A stretch of 64,000 nt of DNA from Tractidigestivibacter scatoligenes (lineage in GTDB: Bacteria > Actinomycetota > Coriobacteriia > Coriobacteriales > Atopobiaceae). The translations under genes were made by a program, and so were the position numbers. Where the stretch lies: contig NZ_LOJF01000009.1 of the NCBI RefSeq assembly GCF_001494635.1, forward strand, positions 62,001 through 126,000, given 5' to 3'. The notes beneath the pieces were generated by a model. That model worked only from the letters and a program-made list of their open reading frames with translations. It did no database searches and had not been told where the DNA came from. Every line of letters starts with the position of its first letter. Position 1 is the first letter of the stretch. Below, in pieces: positions 1 to 8,331 of this stretch.

Positions 1-769
1 TGCAGACGTAGACGAAGACTACTCGGTCCAACGATTTCAGAAGGATGCCCGCGCCTGCATTGATGGGCTCCTTGGGCGCGGTGTGGTTCCTGTGCTCTGT
101 GGTGGTACTGGGCTCTATCTTGATGCGGTTATTGATCAGATGGACTTTCCCGCTGGTGTCATCGGCGACGAACGACGGCAGAGCTATGAGCGAATAGCGG
201 CTGAGCAGGGACCGGAGGCACTCCATCGCCTTCTTGCCGCGCGGGACCCAAAGAGCGCTGCGCTCATTCATCCCAATAATGTTCGCCGCTGCGTGCGCGC
301 ACTTGAGATGCTTGATGAAGGCGTGAGCTATGCCAAGAACAACGAGGGCCTCAAGCGCCGAGAACCTCACTACGATGCCCGCATCTGGGCTATCTCCATG
401 TCACGCGAGAGGCTCTACGAACGCATTGACACGCGTGTCGACAAGATGTTCGACTCTGGTCTTGTGGAGGAGGTTCGTGGGCTGAGGGAGTGTGGCCTCA
501 ATCGATCTCACACTGCAGGCCAGGCAATCGGCTACAAGGAGCTTCTCGCCGCCCTTGCGGGGGAGAGCACGCTCGAGGAAGCAAGGGACCAGATTAAGCG
601 ACGCACGCGCCACTATGCCAAGCGTCAGCTCTCGTGGCTCAAGAGGGATGGCCGTGCCCGGTGGATCGATGTGGACGAGATCGGCCGGGACCATGCTTGT
701 GACCTTATCGTTCATGATGTCTTGGGCCAGCTCGACGCCTCCAGCAGCAATCAAGAGGAGGTCGATTAG
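1..769 (+). CDS. miaA: tRNA dimethylallyltransferase, 5' truncated by window edge
   Basis: The enzyme transfers a dimethylallyl group to adenosine 37 of tRNAs reading UNN codons. About 255 residues are visible, in frame from base 2; the N-terminal P-loop lies outside the window. The segment GGTGLYLDAV near the start is the conserved MiaA substrate-binding stretch. The C-terminal half carries the family's TAGQAIGYKE motif and an R-rich end with RTRHYAKRQLSW. The gene ends two bases before hflX, with the hflX ribosome-binding site inside its last codons. miaA-hflX is a common bacterial pairing, which supports both calls. Only the beginning is missing; nothing looks broken. Confidence 0.95.
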   Translation, partial: ADVDEDYSVQRFQKDARACIDGLLGRGVVPVLCGGTGLYLDAVIDQMDFPAGVIGDERRQSYERIAAEQGPEALHRLLAARDPKSAALIHPNNVRRCVRALEMLDEGVSYAKNNEGLKRREPHYDARIWAISMSRERLYERIDTRVDKMFDSGLVEEVRGLRECGLNRSHTAGQAIGYKELLAALAGESTLEEARDQIKRRTRHYAKRQLSWLKRDGRARWIDVDEIGRDHACDLIVHDVLGQLDASSSNQEEVD

Positions 770-771
770 CT

Positions 772-2112
772 ATGGCGCGCTTTGAGCCCACGTCCACGGC
801 CCCTGTGCGAGAGAGGGCCATCCTCGTGGGGGTCGACTTTGGCAAGAATGACGACTGGACGCTTGAAGAGTCCATGGCTGAGCTTGGCCGCCTTGCTGAG
901 ACGGACGGCGCAGACGTCGTCTTTACGCTCACGCAGCGCCTAGACGCGCCGGTGCCACGCACGTTCATTGGTAAGGGCAAGGTTGAGGAACTCGTCTCCT
1001 ACGTGCGCAACCTTGACGCCGACGTTGTGATCTTCGATGATGAGCTCACGCCATCGCAGCAGTCAAACCTCGAGAAGATCGTGGGTGAGCCAGTAAAGAT
1101 TATCGATCGTACCGCGCTTATTCTCGACATCTTTGGCGTTCACGCAACAACGCGCGAGGGGCGCCTGCAGGTTCAGCTTGCGCAGCTTCAGTACGTCCTG
1201 CCCAGGCTACGCGGCATGTGGAGTCACCTCGTGGGCGAGCAGACGCGTGGCGGCATTGGCTCACGCTTTGGCCAGGGAGAGAGCCAGCTCGAGGTGGATC
1301 GCCGCCTTGTGCGCAAGCGCATATCGACGCTTCGTGACGAGCTCGCACGGCTCGAGACTAGGCGAGAGGTACAGTCGAAGGCCCGCTGGGACTCTGGCGT
1401 CTATCGCGTGGCCCTTGCCGGATACACCAATGCAGGCAAGTCTACCCTGCTCAATGCCCTCACTGGCTCCGAGGTGTACGTGCGAGACGAGCTCTTTGCC
1501 ACGCTTGATCCCACGACGCGCTCGATTGAGCTCGAGGAGGGGCGCAAGGTCACTCTTACGGATACCGTGGGGTTTATCCAGAAGCTCCCGACAACGCTCG
1601 TCGAGGCGTTTAAGTCCACGCTTGCTGAAGTGCGTGCCGCAGACCTCATCCTCCTTGTTGCCGATGCTTCGGATTCTGGGGTTGAGCGTCAGGTGCGGGC
1701 GGTACGTTCCGTCCTGGATGAGATTGGCGCAAGCCAGATTCCATCGGTGCTTGTCCTCAACAAGTGCGACCTCCTTACCCCCGAGGCTTTTTCGGATCTG
1801 CAGGCCAGCCACCCCGATGCGGTAACCATCTCTGCACGCGAGGGAACGGGCCTCTCCGGACTGCTCTATCGAGTGGCTCGGGAGGCGTCACGCGGCGATG
1901 CCACAGTTACCGTTCTGGTGCCGTTTTCCAAGGGCATCCTCATGAAGATGGTCCACGAACGCTGCCAGGTCATACGCGAGGTGTATACCGAGAAGGGCCT
2001 TCTGGCTACCGTAAGTGCCTCTGAAAGGATGCGCTCTACCCTTGCCCCTTATGTTGTTCCGGATGAAAACTTTGAACCCTGGGGTTCCACTGCTCCTACA
2101 CCACGCCAGTGA
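772..2112 (+). CDS. hflX: GTPase HflX, ribosome-associated
   Basis: HflX binds the ribosome and splits or rescues stalled 70S particles, mainly under stress. The 446-residue protein has the HflX N-terminal domain (about residues 15-125), the Gly-rich RGGIGSRFGQGESQLE linker with a helical coil (about 160-205), and a G domain. Its GTPase motifs are G1 GYTNAGKST near residue 217, G3 DTVGF near 264, G4 NKCD near 330 and G5 SAREG. The ATG lies two bases after the miaA stop, with AAGAGGAG at 753-760 as ribosome-binding site. Its 3' end overlaps the end of the convergent membrane acyltransferase gene by 17 bp. Length and motifs are typical. Confidence 0.97.
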   Translation: MARFEPTSTAPVRERAILVGVDFGKNDDWTLEESMAELGRLAETDGADVVFTLTQRLDAPVPRTFIGKGKVEELVSYVRNLDADVVIFDDELTPSQQSNLEKIVGEPVKIIDRTALILDIFGVHATTREGRLQVQLAQLQYVLPRLRGMWSHLVGEQTRGGIGSRFGQGESQLEVDRRLVRKRISTLRDELARLETRREVQSKARWDSGVYRVALAGYTNAGKSTLLNALTGSEVYVRDELFATLDPTTRSIELEEGRKVTLTDTVGFIQKLPTTLVEAFKSTLAEVRAADLILLVADASDSGVERQVRAVRSVLDEIGASQIPSVLVLNKCDLLTPEAFSDLQASHPDAVTISAREGTGLSGLLYRVAREASRGDATVTVLVPFSKGILMKMVHERCQVIREVYTEKGLLATVSASERMRSTLAPYVVPDENFEPWGSTAPTPRQ

Positions 2113-2884
2113 GAAACAGCAGAACAGGCTGGTGAATCACGTAGACGAGAAGTGCATGCCGTCCAACAAAGTTGAGTACGGGTACGTTGGCGCTCAGTGC
2201 CCAAGTGGGATAGCCCCGCTCCTTGAACCATGCCCCCATTGAAGCGCCCGCGAGGTACATGAGAACAAAGGGGACGAGAGGGTAGTAGTCGCCGGAGGCG
2301 AAGCCTGGACCAGGAATGCCAAGCCAAGCAAGGCCGGGCTGAGCATAGAGCGATTGCGGAAGCGTAATCGAGAGTGCTCCAACACCCAGCGTACCCGAGG
2401 GAAGCCCGAGGAAAAATACAAAGCACAGAAAGAGAACTGCGGCGGCAATGGGGCCTCGCGGCATGCAGCGGAACTTCTCGAGAAGCCATGCTACGAGGGT
2501 GCAAGCAGACATGCAGTAGATGATGCCGAACGAGATGGGCACATCCACAGCTGCCAACGCCGTCACCCCATAGATGGCTACGGCCACAGCACCGTAGGTT
2601 AAGCCGCGCTTGAGATTGTTTCTCGAAAGCGAGCACATGCAGCCGGCGACAAAGAGGAACGTCCACGAGATGCTCGCCCGCCAGATGTCCTGTAAGGGAG
2701 GGGCAAACCATGAGAGGCCTGCCCCAGCTAGGAATCGCAGGTCATAGCAAAGGTGAAACAGCACCATCGAGATGACGGAGAAGCCTCGCACCGCGTCGAA
2801 GATGCCAATCCTTTTGCGCTGACCCCTTGGGATCCCGCTCGCGACTCCTGTGCCCGCAGTTTTGCCAGAGGGCTCCTCTCCCAT
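2096..2884 (-). CDS. DUF1624/HGSNAT-type integral membrane protein
   Basis: The 262-residue multi-pass membrane protein begins its core with RIGIFDAVRGFSVISMV and continues with LFHLCYDL, the hallmark of the DUF1624 / heparan-alpha-glucosaminide N-acetyltransferase catalytic family. These proteins are thought to pass acyl groups across the membrane; the bacterial substrate is unknown. About seven hydrophobic segments are visible, ending in a GRHALLVYVIHQPVLL helix typical of the superfamily. The ATG is two bases downstream of the lexA stop on the same strand, so it is probably cotranscribed with lexA. Its last 17 bases overlap the hflX 3' end on the opposite strand. The family assignment is firm; the biological role is not. 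Confidence 0.82.
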   Translation of the reverse strand: MGEEPSGKTAGTGVASGIPRGQRKRIGIFDAVRGFSVISMVLFHLCYDLRFLAGAGLSWFAPPLQDIWRASISWTFLFVAGCMCSLSRNNLKRGLTYGAVAVAIYGVTALAAVDVPISFGIIYCMSACTLVAWLLEKFRCMPRGPIAAAVLFLCFVFFLGLPSGTLGVGALSITLPQSLYAQPGLAWLGIPGPGFASGDYYPLVPFVLMYLAGASMGAWFKERGYPTWALSANVPVLNFVGRHALLVYVIHQPVLLFLTGVV

Positions 2885-2886
2885 GG

Positions 2887-3549
2887 CTATGAAATGGTTC
2901 TGATGAGCGCCGTCACACGTCCAAGGATGACCGGGTTGTCCGCGTAGATTGGGCTCATGCTGTCATTCTCGGGCTGCAGGCGGATCCTGTTCTTCTCGCG
3001 ATAGAAGGTCTTAACCGTTGCCGAGTCGTCGATAAGTGCCACCACAATCTCGCCGTCATGAGCATCATGCTGCTCTTTCACCACAATGTAGTCACCATCG
3101 AAGATGCCAGCATTGATCATCGACTCGCCCTTGACGCGCAAGATGAAGGAGCTCGCATCACCCACGATGCTTGTGGGGAGCGTAAGCGTCTCCTCGACGT
3201 TTTGCTCTGCCAGGATGGGTATGCCTGCAGCAACGCGGCCCACAAGAGGCAGCGTGATGGCGTTCTTATCCACATCCTCCTGTACCGTGACAATTTTAGT
3301 CTGGGCACTACCGTCCTCAGAGACCTGCTTGTCTGGGACAACCTCGATGGTTCGAGGCTTCTTTGGGTCCCTGCTAATGAGCCCCATCTCCTCAAGAACC
3401 TTGAGATGCATGTGGACGGTTGAGGGCGAAGCCAGGCCTACTGCAGCGCCAATCTCCCTCACCGAGGGGGGATAGCCGTGCTCGTCTGTGTAGGTGCAGA
3501 TGAAGTCATAGATGGCCCTCTGGCGCTTGCTGAGCTTTCCCTTTGACAT
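2887..3549 (-). CDS. lexA: SOS transcriptional repressor LexA
   Basis: LexA represses DNA-damage genes and cleaves itself when RecA is activated. The 220-residue protein has an N-terminal winged helix with PSVREIGAAVGLASPSTV, a cleavage site Ala108-Gly109 within GRVAAGIP, and an S24 peptidase-like domain with Ser143 (KGESM) and Lys180 (ATVKTF). I place the start at 3549 because GAGGAG lies about five bases upstream. An in-frame ATG 15 bases earlier has no ribosome-binding site and would put that GAGGAG inside the coding region. The divergent intergenic region contains three LexA-box-like sites, so autoregulation is expected. The DUF1624 gene follows two bases after the stop. Confidence 0.97.
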   Translation of the reverse strand: MSKGKLSKRQRAIYDFICTYTDEHGYPPSVREIGAAVGLASPSTVHMHLKVLEEMGLISRDPKKPRTIEVVPDKQVSEDGSAQTKIVTVQEDVDKNAITLPLVGRVAAGIPILAEQNVEETLTLPTSIVGDASSFILRVKGESMINAGIFDGDYIVVKEQHDAHDGEIVVALIDDSATVKTFYREKNRIRLQPENDSMSPIYADNPVILGRVTALIRTIS

Positions 3550-3598
3550 GGCGTCTCCTCTCATCTGTCTTCATGATACCCGTTTGGGGAATTCATTG

Positions 3599-3612
3599 CA
3601 AACAAATGTTCG
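3599..3612. promoter_or_regulatory. LexA box 1
   Basis: CAAACAAATGTTCG matches the Gram-positive SOS operator CGAACRNRYGTTCG at 13 of 14 positions. It lies 50 bp upstream of the lexA start and is the closest of three sites to lexA, so it probably mediates lexA autorepression. Confidence 0.75.
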
Positions 3613-3620
3613 TATGAGAC

Positions 3621-3649
3621 TTGACACGAACAAATGTACGTTGATACTA
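3621..3649 (+). promoter_or_regulatory. SOS promoter of the LysM gene
   Basis: TTGACA at 3621-3626 is a perfect -35 hexamer. A weak -10 (GATACT, 3643-3648) follows with 16-bp spacing. LexA box 2 fills the spacer, so bound LexA would block polymerase directly. The promoter points toward the LysM-domain gene. Confidence 0.6.
3627..3640. promoter_or_regulatory. LexA box 2
   Basis: CGAACAAATGTACG matches CGAACRNRYGTTCG at 13 of 14 positions. It sits between the -35 and -10 of the promoter for the LysM gene, 28 bp from box 1. Confidence 0.75.
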
Positions 3650-3650
3650 G

Positions 3651-3664
3651 AGTACAGATGTTCG
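3651..3664. promoter_or_regulatory. LexA box 3 (weaker)
   Basis: AGTACAGATGTTCG matches the SOS operator at 12 of 14 positions, with an intact GTTCG half-site. It lies just downstream of the putative -10, about where transcription of the LysM gene should start. Confidence 0.5.
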
Positions 3665-3744
3665 GTCACAAACGCAAGGTGCTTATTTGTGTCCCGCGCG
3701 ACCGGTATAAAGGTCCCGGCAAACACACAAGAGGGGAGCACACC

Positions 3745-4194
3745 ATGACAAGCACTAATCGCATGTACGCTACCGAGGGTTCTTCGGCTCTCGTTCCTTC
3801 TTATCCCATGCTCACACTTATCGAGGGTGGCATTGTGCGAGGTGGCGTCTGCGAGCAGCCACAGGCTCAGGATGAGAGCGTCGTACGCCCGCGCCTCACG
3901 CGCCGAGAGGCTCTTACGGTTGTTGTCTGCACACTTATGGTTGCAGCCGGGCTTCTTGTTGCGCTTGTGGTGAGCAACGCCTCTGGCTCTGCCAAGCTTG
4001 ATTCTGCGCTGTCCTCTATCCCCGCCCAGGAGGTTGTCGTTGAGCCTGGAGATTCCATTTGGGGCCTTGCCGGCCAACATCAGGTAGATGGGTACAGCAC
4101 GTCCGAGCTTGCGCAGTGGATCTATGAGAAGAACTCACTCAGTACCTCTAGCTTGCAACCGGGACAAGTGTTGCTTGTTCCGGCATCTAACTAG
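3745..4194 (+). CDS. LysM-domain membrane protein, YneA/ChiZ-like SOS division inhibitor
   Basis: The 149-residue protein has a cytosolic N-terminus, one membrane helix at about residues 56-77 (ALTVVVCTLMVAAGLLVALVV) and an extracellular LysM peptidoglycan-binding domain at about 96-147, opening with VVVEPGDSIWGLAG. This is the architecture of B. subtilis YneA and M. tuberculosis ChiZ (Rv2719c), small SOS proteins that halt division. Both are encoded divergently next to lexA, and in Mycobacterium the next gene is nrdR, exactly as here. The ATG at 3745 is preceded by GAGGGG. The promoter overlaps LexA boxes, so damage induction is expected. The division-inhibitor role is inferred from architecture, synteny and operators; sequence similarity outside LysM is not evident by eye. 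Confidence 0.8.
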   Translation: MTSTNRMYATEGSSALVPSYPMLTLIEGGIVRGGVCEQPQAQDESVVRPRLTRREALTVVVCTLMVAAGLLVALVVSNASGSAKLDSALSSIPAQEVVVEPGDSIWGLAGQHQVDGYSTSELAQWIYEKNSLSTSSLQPGQVLLVPASN

Positions 4195-4198
4195 TTTA

Positions 4199-4232
4199 GG
4201 GGATGCCTCGTGCGTTTGCCGTGAGCATCCCC
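4199..4232 (+). terminator. Stem-loop after the LysM gene
   Basis: GGGGATGC (4199-4206) pairs with GCATCCCC (4225-4232) across an 18-base loop, starting five bases past the stop. No T-run follows, so it may be a weak terminator or an mRNA-stabilising hairpin before nrdR. Confidence 0.4.
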
Positions 4233-4343
4233 TGTCGCCAACTACTCCTGCATTCCTTTTCCAGTTCGTGATAATTGGCATCTTTGTGGTGGAATTTTGG
4301 ACACTTTGTGTTAAGTTCCTAATGGAGTCCATTAGGAGGTTTG

Positions 4344-4793
4344 ATGCGCTGTCCAAAATGCGGGTGTGAGGAATCTAAGGTCGTTGATTCGAGGCCATCC
4401 GAGAGCAATGACGCTATTCGCCGTAGGCGCGAGTGCGTCAAGTGTGGTTATCGGTTCACAACCTATGAGCGGCGCGAAGAGATGCCGCTCTTGGTTGTTA
4501 AGAAGGACGGCCGAAAAGAGACCTTCGACCGGCAAAAGCTTATGCGCGGGCTGCTTGCAGCCACGGTAAAGCGAAGCGTTCCCGTCGAGACGCTCGATGG
4601 TCTTATTGATGACATCGAGTCTGAGCTGCGGGATGAAGGCGTCAATGAGGTTGCCTCTCATGACCTCGGAAGCATGGTGCTTAAGCGCCTAGTGGACGTT
4701 GACAAAGTCGCCTACATTCGCTTCGCCTCGGTCTATCGGGACTTCAAGGATGTTGACGAGTTTAGCGAGGAGCTGAGGAGTCTCAACAAATGA
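4344..4793 (+). CDS. nrdR: Transcriptional repressor NrdR
   Basis: NrdR senses nucleotides and represses ribonucleotide reductase genes. The 149-residue protein is of standard length, with an N-terminal zinc ribbon (Cys3, Cys6, Cys31, Cys34; [11 protein letters not shown] and [10 protein letters not shown]) and an ATP-cone at about residues 49-139. ATG at 4344 follows AGGAGG at 4334-4339 with a short four-base spacer; a TTG at 4341 is too close to that site to be the start. It overlaps dut by four bases (ATGA), so the two are translationally coupled and both serve dNTP balance. No ribonucleotide reductase gene or clear 16-bp NrdR box is in view. Confidence 0.97.
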   Translation: MRCPKCGCEESKVVDSRPSESNDAIRRRRECVKCGYRFTTYERREEMPLLVVKKDGRKETFDRQKLMRGLLAATVKRSVPVETLDGLIDDIESELRDEGVNEVASHDLGSMVLKRLVDVDKVAYIRFASVYRDFKDVDEFSEELRSLNK

Positions 4794-5236
4794 CACAGAA
4801 CAATGTGACACTCCCCATCAAGCGCCTTGACCCTTCCGTGGAACTTCCTAGCTACGCCTACGAGGGTGATGCGGGTCTTGACCTAAGGTCGAACGAAGAC
4901 GTCACGCTCGCGCCCTTCGAGCGGAGGCTCGTAGGCACCGGTCTAGCAATAGCCATTCCCGAGGGATATGCCGGGTTTGTGCAACCCCGGAGTGGCCTTG
5001 CTTTGCGCGAGGGCCTCTCCATGGCAAACACCCCCGGCCTCATTGATGCTCATTATCGTGGTGAGCTCAAGGTCTGCGCCATAAACCTCGATTCAGCTAA
5101 GAGTATACACATCAAGCGGGGAGAGAGAATCGCCCAGCTCGTCATTAAGCAGGTTCCAGTCGTTCGCCTCCAGGAGGTCGACAAGCTTGATGAGACCGAT
5201 CGTGGTGCCGGAGGGTTTGGCTCCAGCGGAGTCTAG
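4790..5236 (+). CDS. dut: dUTP diphosphatase (trimeric dUTPase)
   Basis: dUTPase hydrolyses dUTP to dUMP and pyrophosphate, keeping uracil out of DNA and feeding thymidylate synthesis. All five motifs are present in the 148 residues: [39 protein letters not shown] with the catalytic Asp, [10 protein letters not shown], and the Gly-rich C-terminal [10 protein letters not shown] that closes over the substrate. The start codon overlaps the nrdR stop by four bases. The pairing with nrdR suggests a nucleotide-quality operon downstream of the SOS locus. Confidence 0.97.
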   Translation: MTQNNVTLPIKRLDPSVELPSYAYEGDAGLDLRSNEDVTLAPFERRLVGTGLAIAIPEGYAGFVQPRSGLALREGLSMANTPGLIDAHYRGELKVCAINLDSAKSIHIKRGERIAQLVIKQVPVVRLQEVDKLDETDRGAGGFGSSGV

Positions 5237-5332
5237 GCCTTTCGGGCACACCTATGTTTGTCGTGCCACGTCCATTTGCGGCCGCGGCTGGTTATTTCTA
5301 TCCCTGGCTTTTGAGTAGAAAGGACGGGAAGC

Positions 5333-6646
5333 ATGGAGAAGTTCTTCAAGTTCGGGGAAAGAGGGTCGTCCGCAGGCCAAGAGCTTCGCGCTGGTCTTAC
5401 GACCTTCCTTGCAATGGCCTACATCATTGCCGTTAACCCCTCCCTGCTCGCTGCGGCCGGCGTTCCCATGAACGCCGCTGTCACCTCCACCTGCGTTGGC
5501 GCGGGCATCATGACCATCTTCATGGGCCTCTTCTCCAACAGGCCTCTCGCCTGTGCCTCGGGCATGGGCATCAATGCGGTTGTTGCCTTTACCCTTGCTG
5601 CCATTAACGGTGCCGACTGGCAGGTTTCTATGGCCGTCATCTTTGTCGAAGGCTGTGCCATTCTCGTCCTGGTCCTCTGCGGCCTGCGTGAGGCAATCAT
5701 GGATGCCATCCCAGTCTCGCTTCGCCATGCCATCTCCGTTGGCCTTGGCATCTTCATCGCGATGATTGGCCTTGCCGACGGTGGCATCATCGTTGCCAAC
5801 GAGTCCACAATGGTTGCCTTTGGTGACGTGACAAGTCCCAAGTTCCTTGTGGGCCTCATCTCCATTGTTGCCACGGTCATTCTCTATGCGATGAACGTCA
5901 AGGGGTCCATCCTCATTGGCATCATCATTGCCGTTCTCTGCGGTATTCCGCTCGGCGTCACGCAGATGCCCACCGGCATTGTCTCTGCTCTGGACTTCTC
6001 GTCCTTTGGTGCTCCCTTCATGGTGGACTCCACCGGTACCGTCGCCGTGGTAAGGGTGCTCACCACGCCAATCCTGCTCGTCTTTGCGTTCTCGCTTATG
6101 ATGTCTGACTTCTTTGACACCATGGGAACCGCAATGGCCGTCGCCAAGCAGGGCGAGTTCCTCAACGAGGACGGAACGGTCGAGAACATTCGCGAGATCC
6201 TGATTGCAGACTCCGCCGCTGCAGCTATTGGCGGCCTCGTTGGTGCCTCCTCGATCACGACCTTCGTCGAGTCCGCCTCTGGTGCAGCTGACGGCGGGCG
6301 CACTGGCCTCTCCTCTGTCTTCACCGGCATCTTCTTTATCATCGCCGCGTTCTTCGCGCCGGTCATCTCCATCGTGAGCAGTGCTGCCACTTGCGGCGCT
6401 CTCGTCATCGTAGGCTTCCTCATGATGACCGACGTCGTTGACATCGACTGGACCGACCTTCTCGAGGGCTTCCCCTCATTCATGGTCATTGCAGGCATCC
6501 CCCTTACGTACTCCATTTCCAACGGCATCGGCATGGGCTTCATTGCCTACGTTATCGTTGCCCTGGTCACTGGCCGCGGCAAGAAGGTTAAGCCTCTCAT
6601 GTGGGTAGCTACCGCTGCCTTCCTCGTCTACTTCCTGCTTTCGTAA
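5333..6646 (+). CDS. NCS2 purine permease, AzgA-like
   Basis: The 437-residue polytopic membrane protein is of the AzgA branch of NCS2 transporters, proton symporters for adenine, guanine or hypoxanthine. It opens with FGERGSSAGQELRAGLTTF followed by LAMAYIIAVNP, the family signature, and has about 12-14 hydrophobic segments. The segment DFFDTMGTAMAVAKQGEF is the conserved central motif. The upstream 96 bases are too short for a purine riboswitch plus terminator and I see none. A strong intrinsic terminator follows. Exact purine specificity cannot be read from sequence. Confidence 0.9.
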   Translation: MEKFFKFGERGSSAGQELRAGLTTFLAMAYIIAVNPSLLAAAGVPMNAAVTSTCVGAGIMTIFMGLFSNRPLACASGMGINAVVAFTLAAINGADWQVSMAVIFVEGCAILVLVLCGLREAIMDAIPVSLRHAISVGLGIFIAMIGLADGGIIVANESTMVAFGDVTSPKFLVGLISIVATVILYAMNVKGSILIGIIIAVLCGIPLGVTQMPTGIVSALDFSSFGAPFMVDSTGTVAVVRVLTTPILLVFAFSLMMSDFFDTMGTAMAVAKQGEFLNEDGTVENIREILIADSAAAAIGGLVGASSITTFVESASGAADGGRTGLSSVFTGIFFIIAAFFAPVISIVSSAATCGALVIVGFLMMTDVVDIDWTDLLEGFPSFMVIAGIPLTYSISNGIGMGFIAYVIVALVTGRGKKVKPLMWVATAAFLVYFLLS

Positions 6647-6685
6647 GAGGCGTCGGTTGAGCACATCGCAATAAACTCCAGCAAA

Positions 6686-6722
6686 GGACCCGGTTGGCTT
6701 TCCTTCCGGGTCCCCTTTTTCT
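6686..6722 (+). terminator. Intrinsic terminator after the purine permease
   Basis: GGACCCGG (6686-6693) pairs with CCGGGTCC (6706-6713) across a 12-base loop and is followed by CCTTTTTCT. It separates the two nucleobase permease genes into independent transcripts. Confidence 0.9.
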
Positions 6723-6814
6723 ACCATGTATCAAGCCTAACCAACACAATGTGACGTATGTATCCAATTGCCTGGGCGTGTCCGGGCGCAACAAGGAGGA
6801 GTGTGGTTTATCGC

Positions 6815-8128
6815 ATGCAACGACACGAACGAGAGGTAATTGGCGTTGATGACCGAGTCTCGGTCTCTCGCGCAATCCCTCTGGGCATTCAGCACATGAT
6901 GAGCATGTTTGGCTCTACGGTCCTGGTTCCCGTTCTAACAGGACTTGATCCAAACGTGGCCATCATGTGCTCCGGCATTGGCACCATCTGCTACCTGCTT
7001 GTCACGAGAAACAAGATTCCCAGCTACCTGGGTAGTTCATTCGCCTTCATCAGCCCTATCGTAATCATTGGCGCTACGCGTGGCCTTAATGCAGCCCTCT
7101 CAGGCGTTGTCGTTGCAGGCCTTGTCTTTCTTGTCGTTGCGGGCATTGTCAAGCTGGTAGGCACGGGTTGGCTTGATCGATTGCTCCCACCGGTGCTCGT
7201 AGCCTCGGTGATGGTTGTCATCGGCGTTGGGCTCTCCGCCACTGCCGCTGGCATGGCATTCCAGACTACGGCATCCGACGGCTCCACGGTCTTCTACGGA
7301 CTGGGTGCGATTATTGCCGCGATCACCCTCTTTGCTGCCGTCATCTTCTCGAGCATGGGCGGGCTTATTGGCACTGTCCCCGTGCTTCTCGCCATCATTC
7401 TGGGCTACGTTGTTTCTCTGGCCTGCGGGCTCGTTGACTTCCAGGCGGTTGTCGATGCTGCTTGGGTGGGGCTGCCCACGTTCCAGCATCCCGTTTGGGA
7501 CTGGGGTGCCATCGCCCTTATCGGGCCTGTTGCCCTTGTCGTGGTCATTGAGCACATTGGCCACCTCCTTGCCGTTGGCGAGATCGTTGGCAAGGACTAC
7601 CGTCCCATGCTGCCGCGCTCGCTTGCCGGTGACGGCATCTCAACGGTCATCTCTGGTTTCCTTGGTGGTCCTCCTACCACTACATACGCTGAGAACATTG
7701 GTGTCATGAGTGTTACTCGCGTCTACTCTACGCAGGTCTTTTGGTATGCGGCGGGCTTTGCTCTGATCGTCGGCGGCTTTTGCCCCAAGCTCTCTGCCCT
7801 CATCCGCTCCATCCCTTCGCCCGTCATGGGTGGTGTGAGCCTTCTGCTCTTTGGCCTTATCGCCTCCAACGGTCTCAGGATGTTCGTGACCAACAAGGTA
7901 GACTTTGGCGTCAACCGCAACCTCATGATTGCGTCTGTTGTGATTATCCTTGGCGTTGGAATGGAGACCTCCGGCATCTCTATTCCAATTGGCCAGTACG
8001 CACTTCCTGGCATGGCCACGTCCACGCTCGTGGGTATCGTCATGAACCTTGTGCTTCCCATGTCTTCCGCGGATAGGCCATCCGAACCCGCAGAGGGCAA
8101 TGCGGGCGCTGCCAAGCCTAAGGACTAA
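6815..8128 (+). CDS. uraA: Uracil-xanthine permease (NCS2, UraA-like)
   Basis: The 437-residue membrane protein is a uracil:proton symporter of the NCS2 family. The N-terminus (IPLGIQHMMSMFGSTVLVPV) and KIPSYLGSSFAFISP closely follow UraA. The acidic transmembrane motif is present in VVVIEHIGHLLAVGE, and the substrate segment appears as FLGGPPTTTYAENIGVM. The start is uncertain: AAGGAGG at 6793-6799 is 15 bases before ATG 6815 but only three before an in-frame GTG at 6803, so the protein may be four residues longer. Together with the adjacent AzgA-like gene it gives this organism both purine and pyrimidine salvage uptake. Confidence 0.9.
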   Translation: MQRHEREVIGVDDRVSVSRAIPLGIQHMMSMFGSTVLVPVLTGLDPNVAIMCSGIGTICYLLVTRNKIPSYLGSSFAFISPIVIIGATRGLNAALSGVVVAGLVFLVVAGIVKLVGTGWLDRLLPPVLVASVMVVIGVGLSATAAGMAFQTTASDGSTVFYGLGAIIAAITLFAAVIFSSMGGLIGTVPVLLAIILGYVVSLACGLVDFQAVVDAAWVGLPTFQHPVWDWGAIALIGPVALVVVIEHIGHLLAVGEIVGKDYRPMLPRSLAGDGISTVISGFLGGPPTTTYAENIGVMSVTRVYSTQVFWYAAGFALIVGGFCPKLSALIRSIPSPVMGGVSLLLFGLIASNGLRMFVTNKVDFGVNRNLMIASVVIILGVGMETSGISIPIGQYALPGMATSTLVGIVMNLVLPMSSADRPSEPAEGNAGAAKPKD

Positions 8129-8162
8129 GGCACATAAGCTCGTCTCAGTGTTGCCCAGCACC

Positions 8163-8206
8163 AACCCCCATGGGACATCCCTTCTTGCGTGGTTCCCATG
8201 GGGGTT
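8163..8206 (+). terminator. Terminator-like hairpin after the uracil permease
   Basis: A long perfect stem, AACCCCCATGGGA (8163-8175) with TCCCATGGGGGTT (8194-8206), encloses an 18-base loop. Only GTTATAT follows, so termination may depend on the very stable stem. Confidence 0.75.
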
Positions 8207-8283
8207 GTTATATGCATCCCTGACAGTCGTATATGCTACCTAACCAGTTGGGTATAGCAGGGGAGAGTAAGAACAAGAGGGAA

Positions 8284-8318
8284 GACCGGGGGAGTGAGGC
8301 ACTTCTTTCTCCCTGGTC
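8284..8318 (+). promoter_or_regulatory. 5' UTR hairpin before trxB
   Basis: GACCGGGGGAG at 8284-8294 pairs with CTCCCTGGTC at 8309-8318 apart from one bulge, 13 bases ahead of the trxB ATG. It sits where a Shine-Dalgarno site is otherwise lacking, so it could affect translation; function is unproven. Confidence 0.35.
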
Positions 8319-8331
8319 GGATTGGAATCAC

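Noticed and set aside
4300-4343. NrdR box ahead of nrdR (ACACTTTGTGT near 4307)
   Set aside because: The two halves are too close; the known box is a 16-bp site with a longer centre.
5237-5332. Purine riboswitch before the AzgA-like permease
   Set aside because: The gap is only 96 bases and I see no three-way junction core or terminator.
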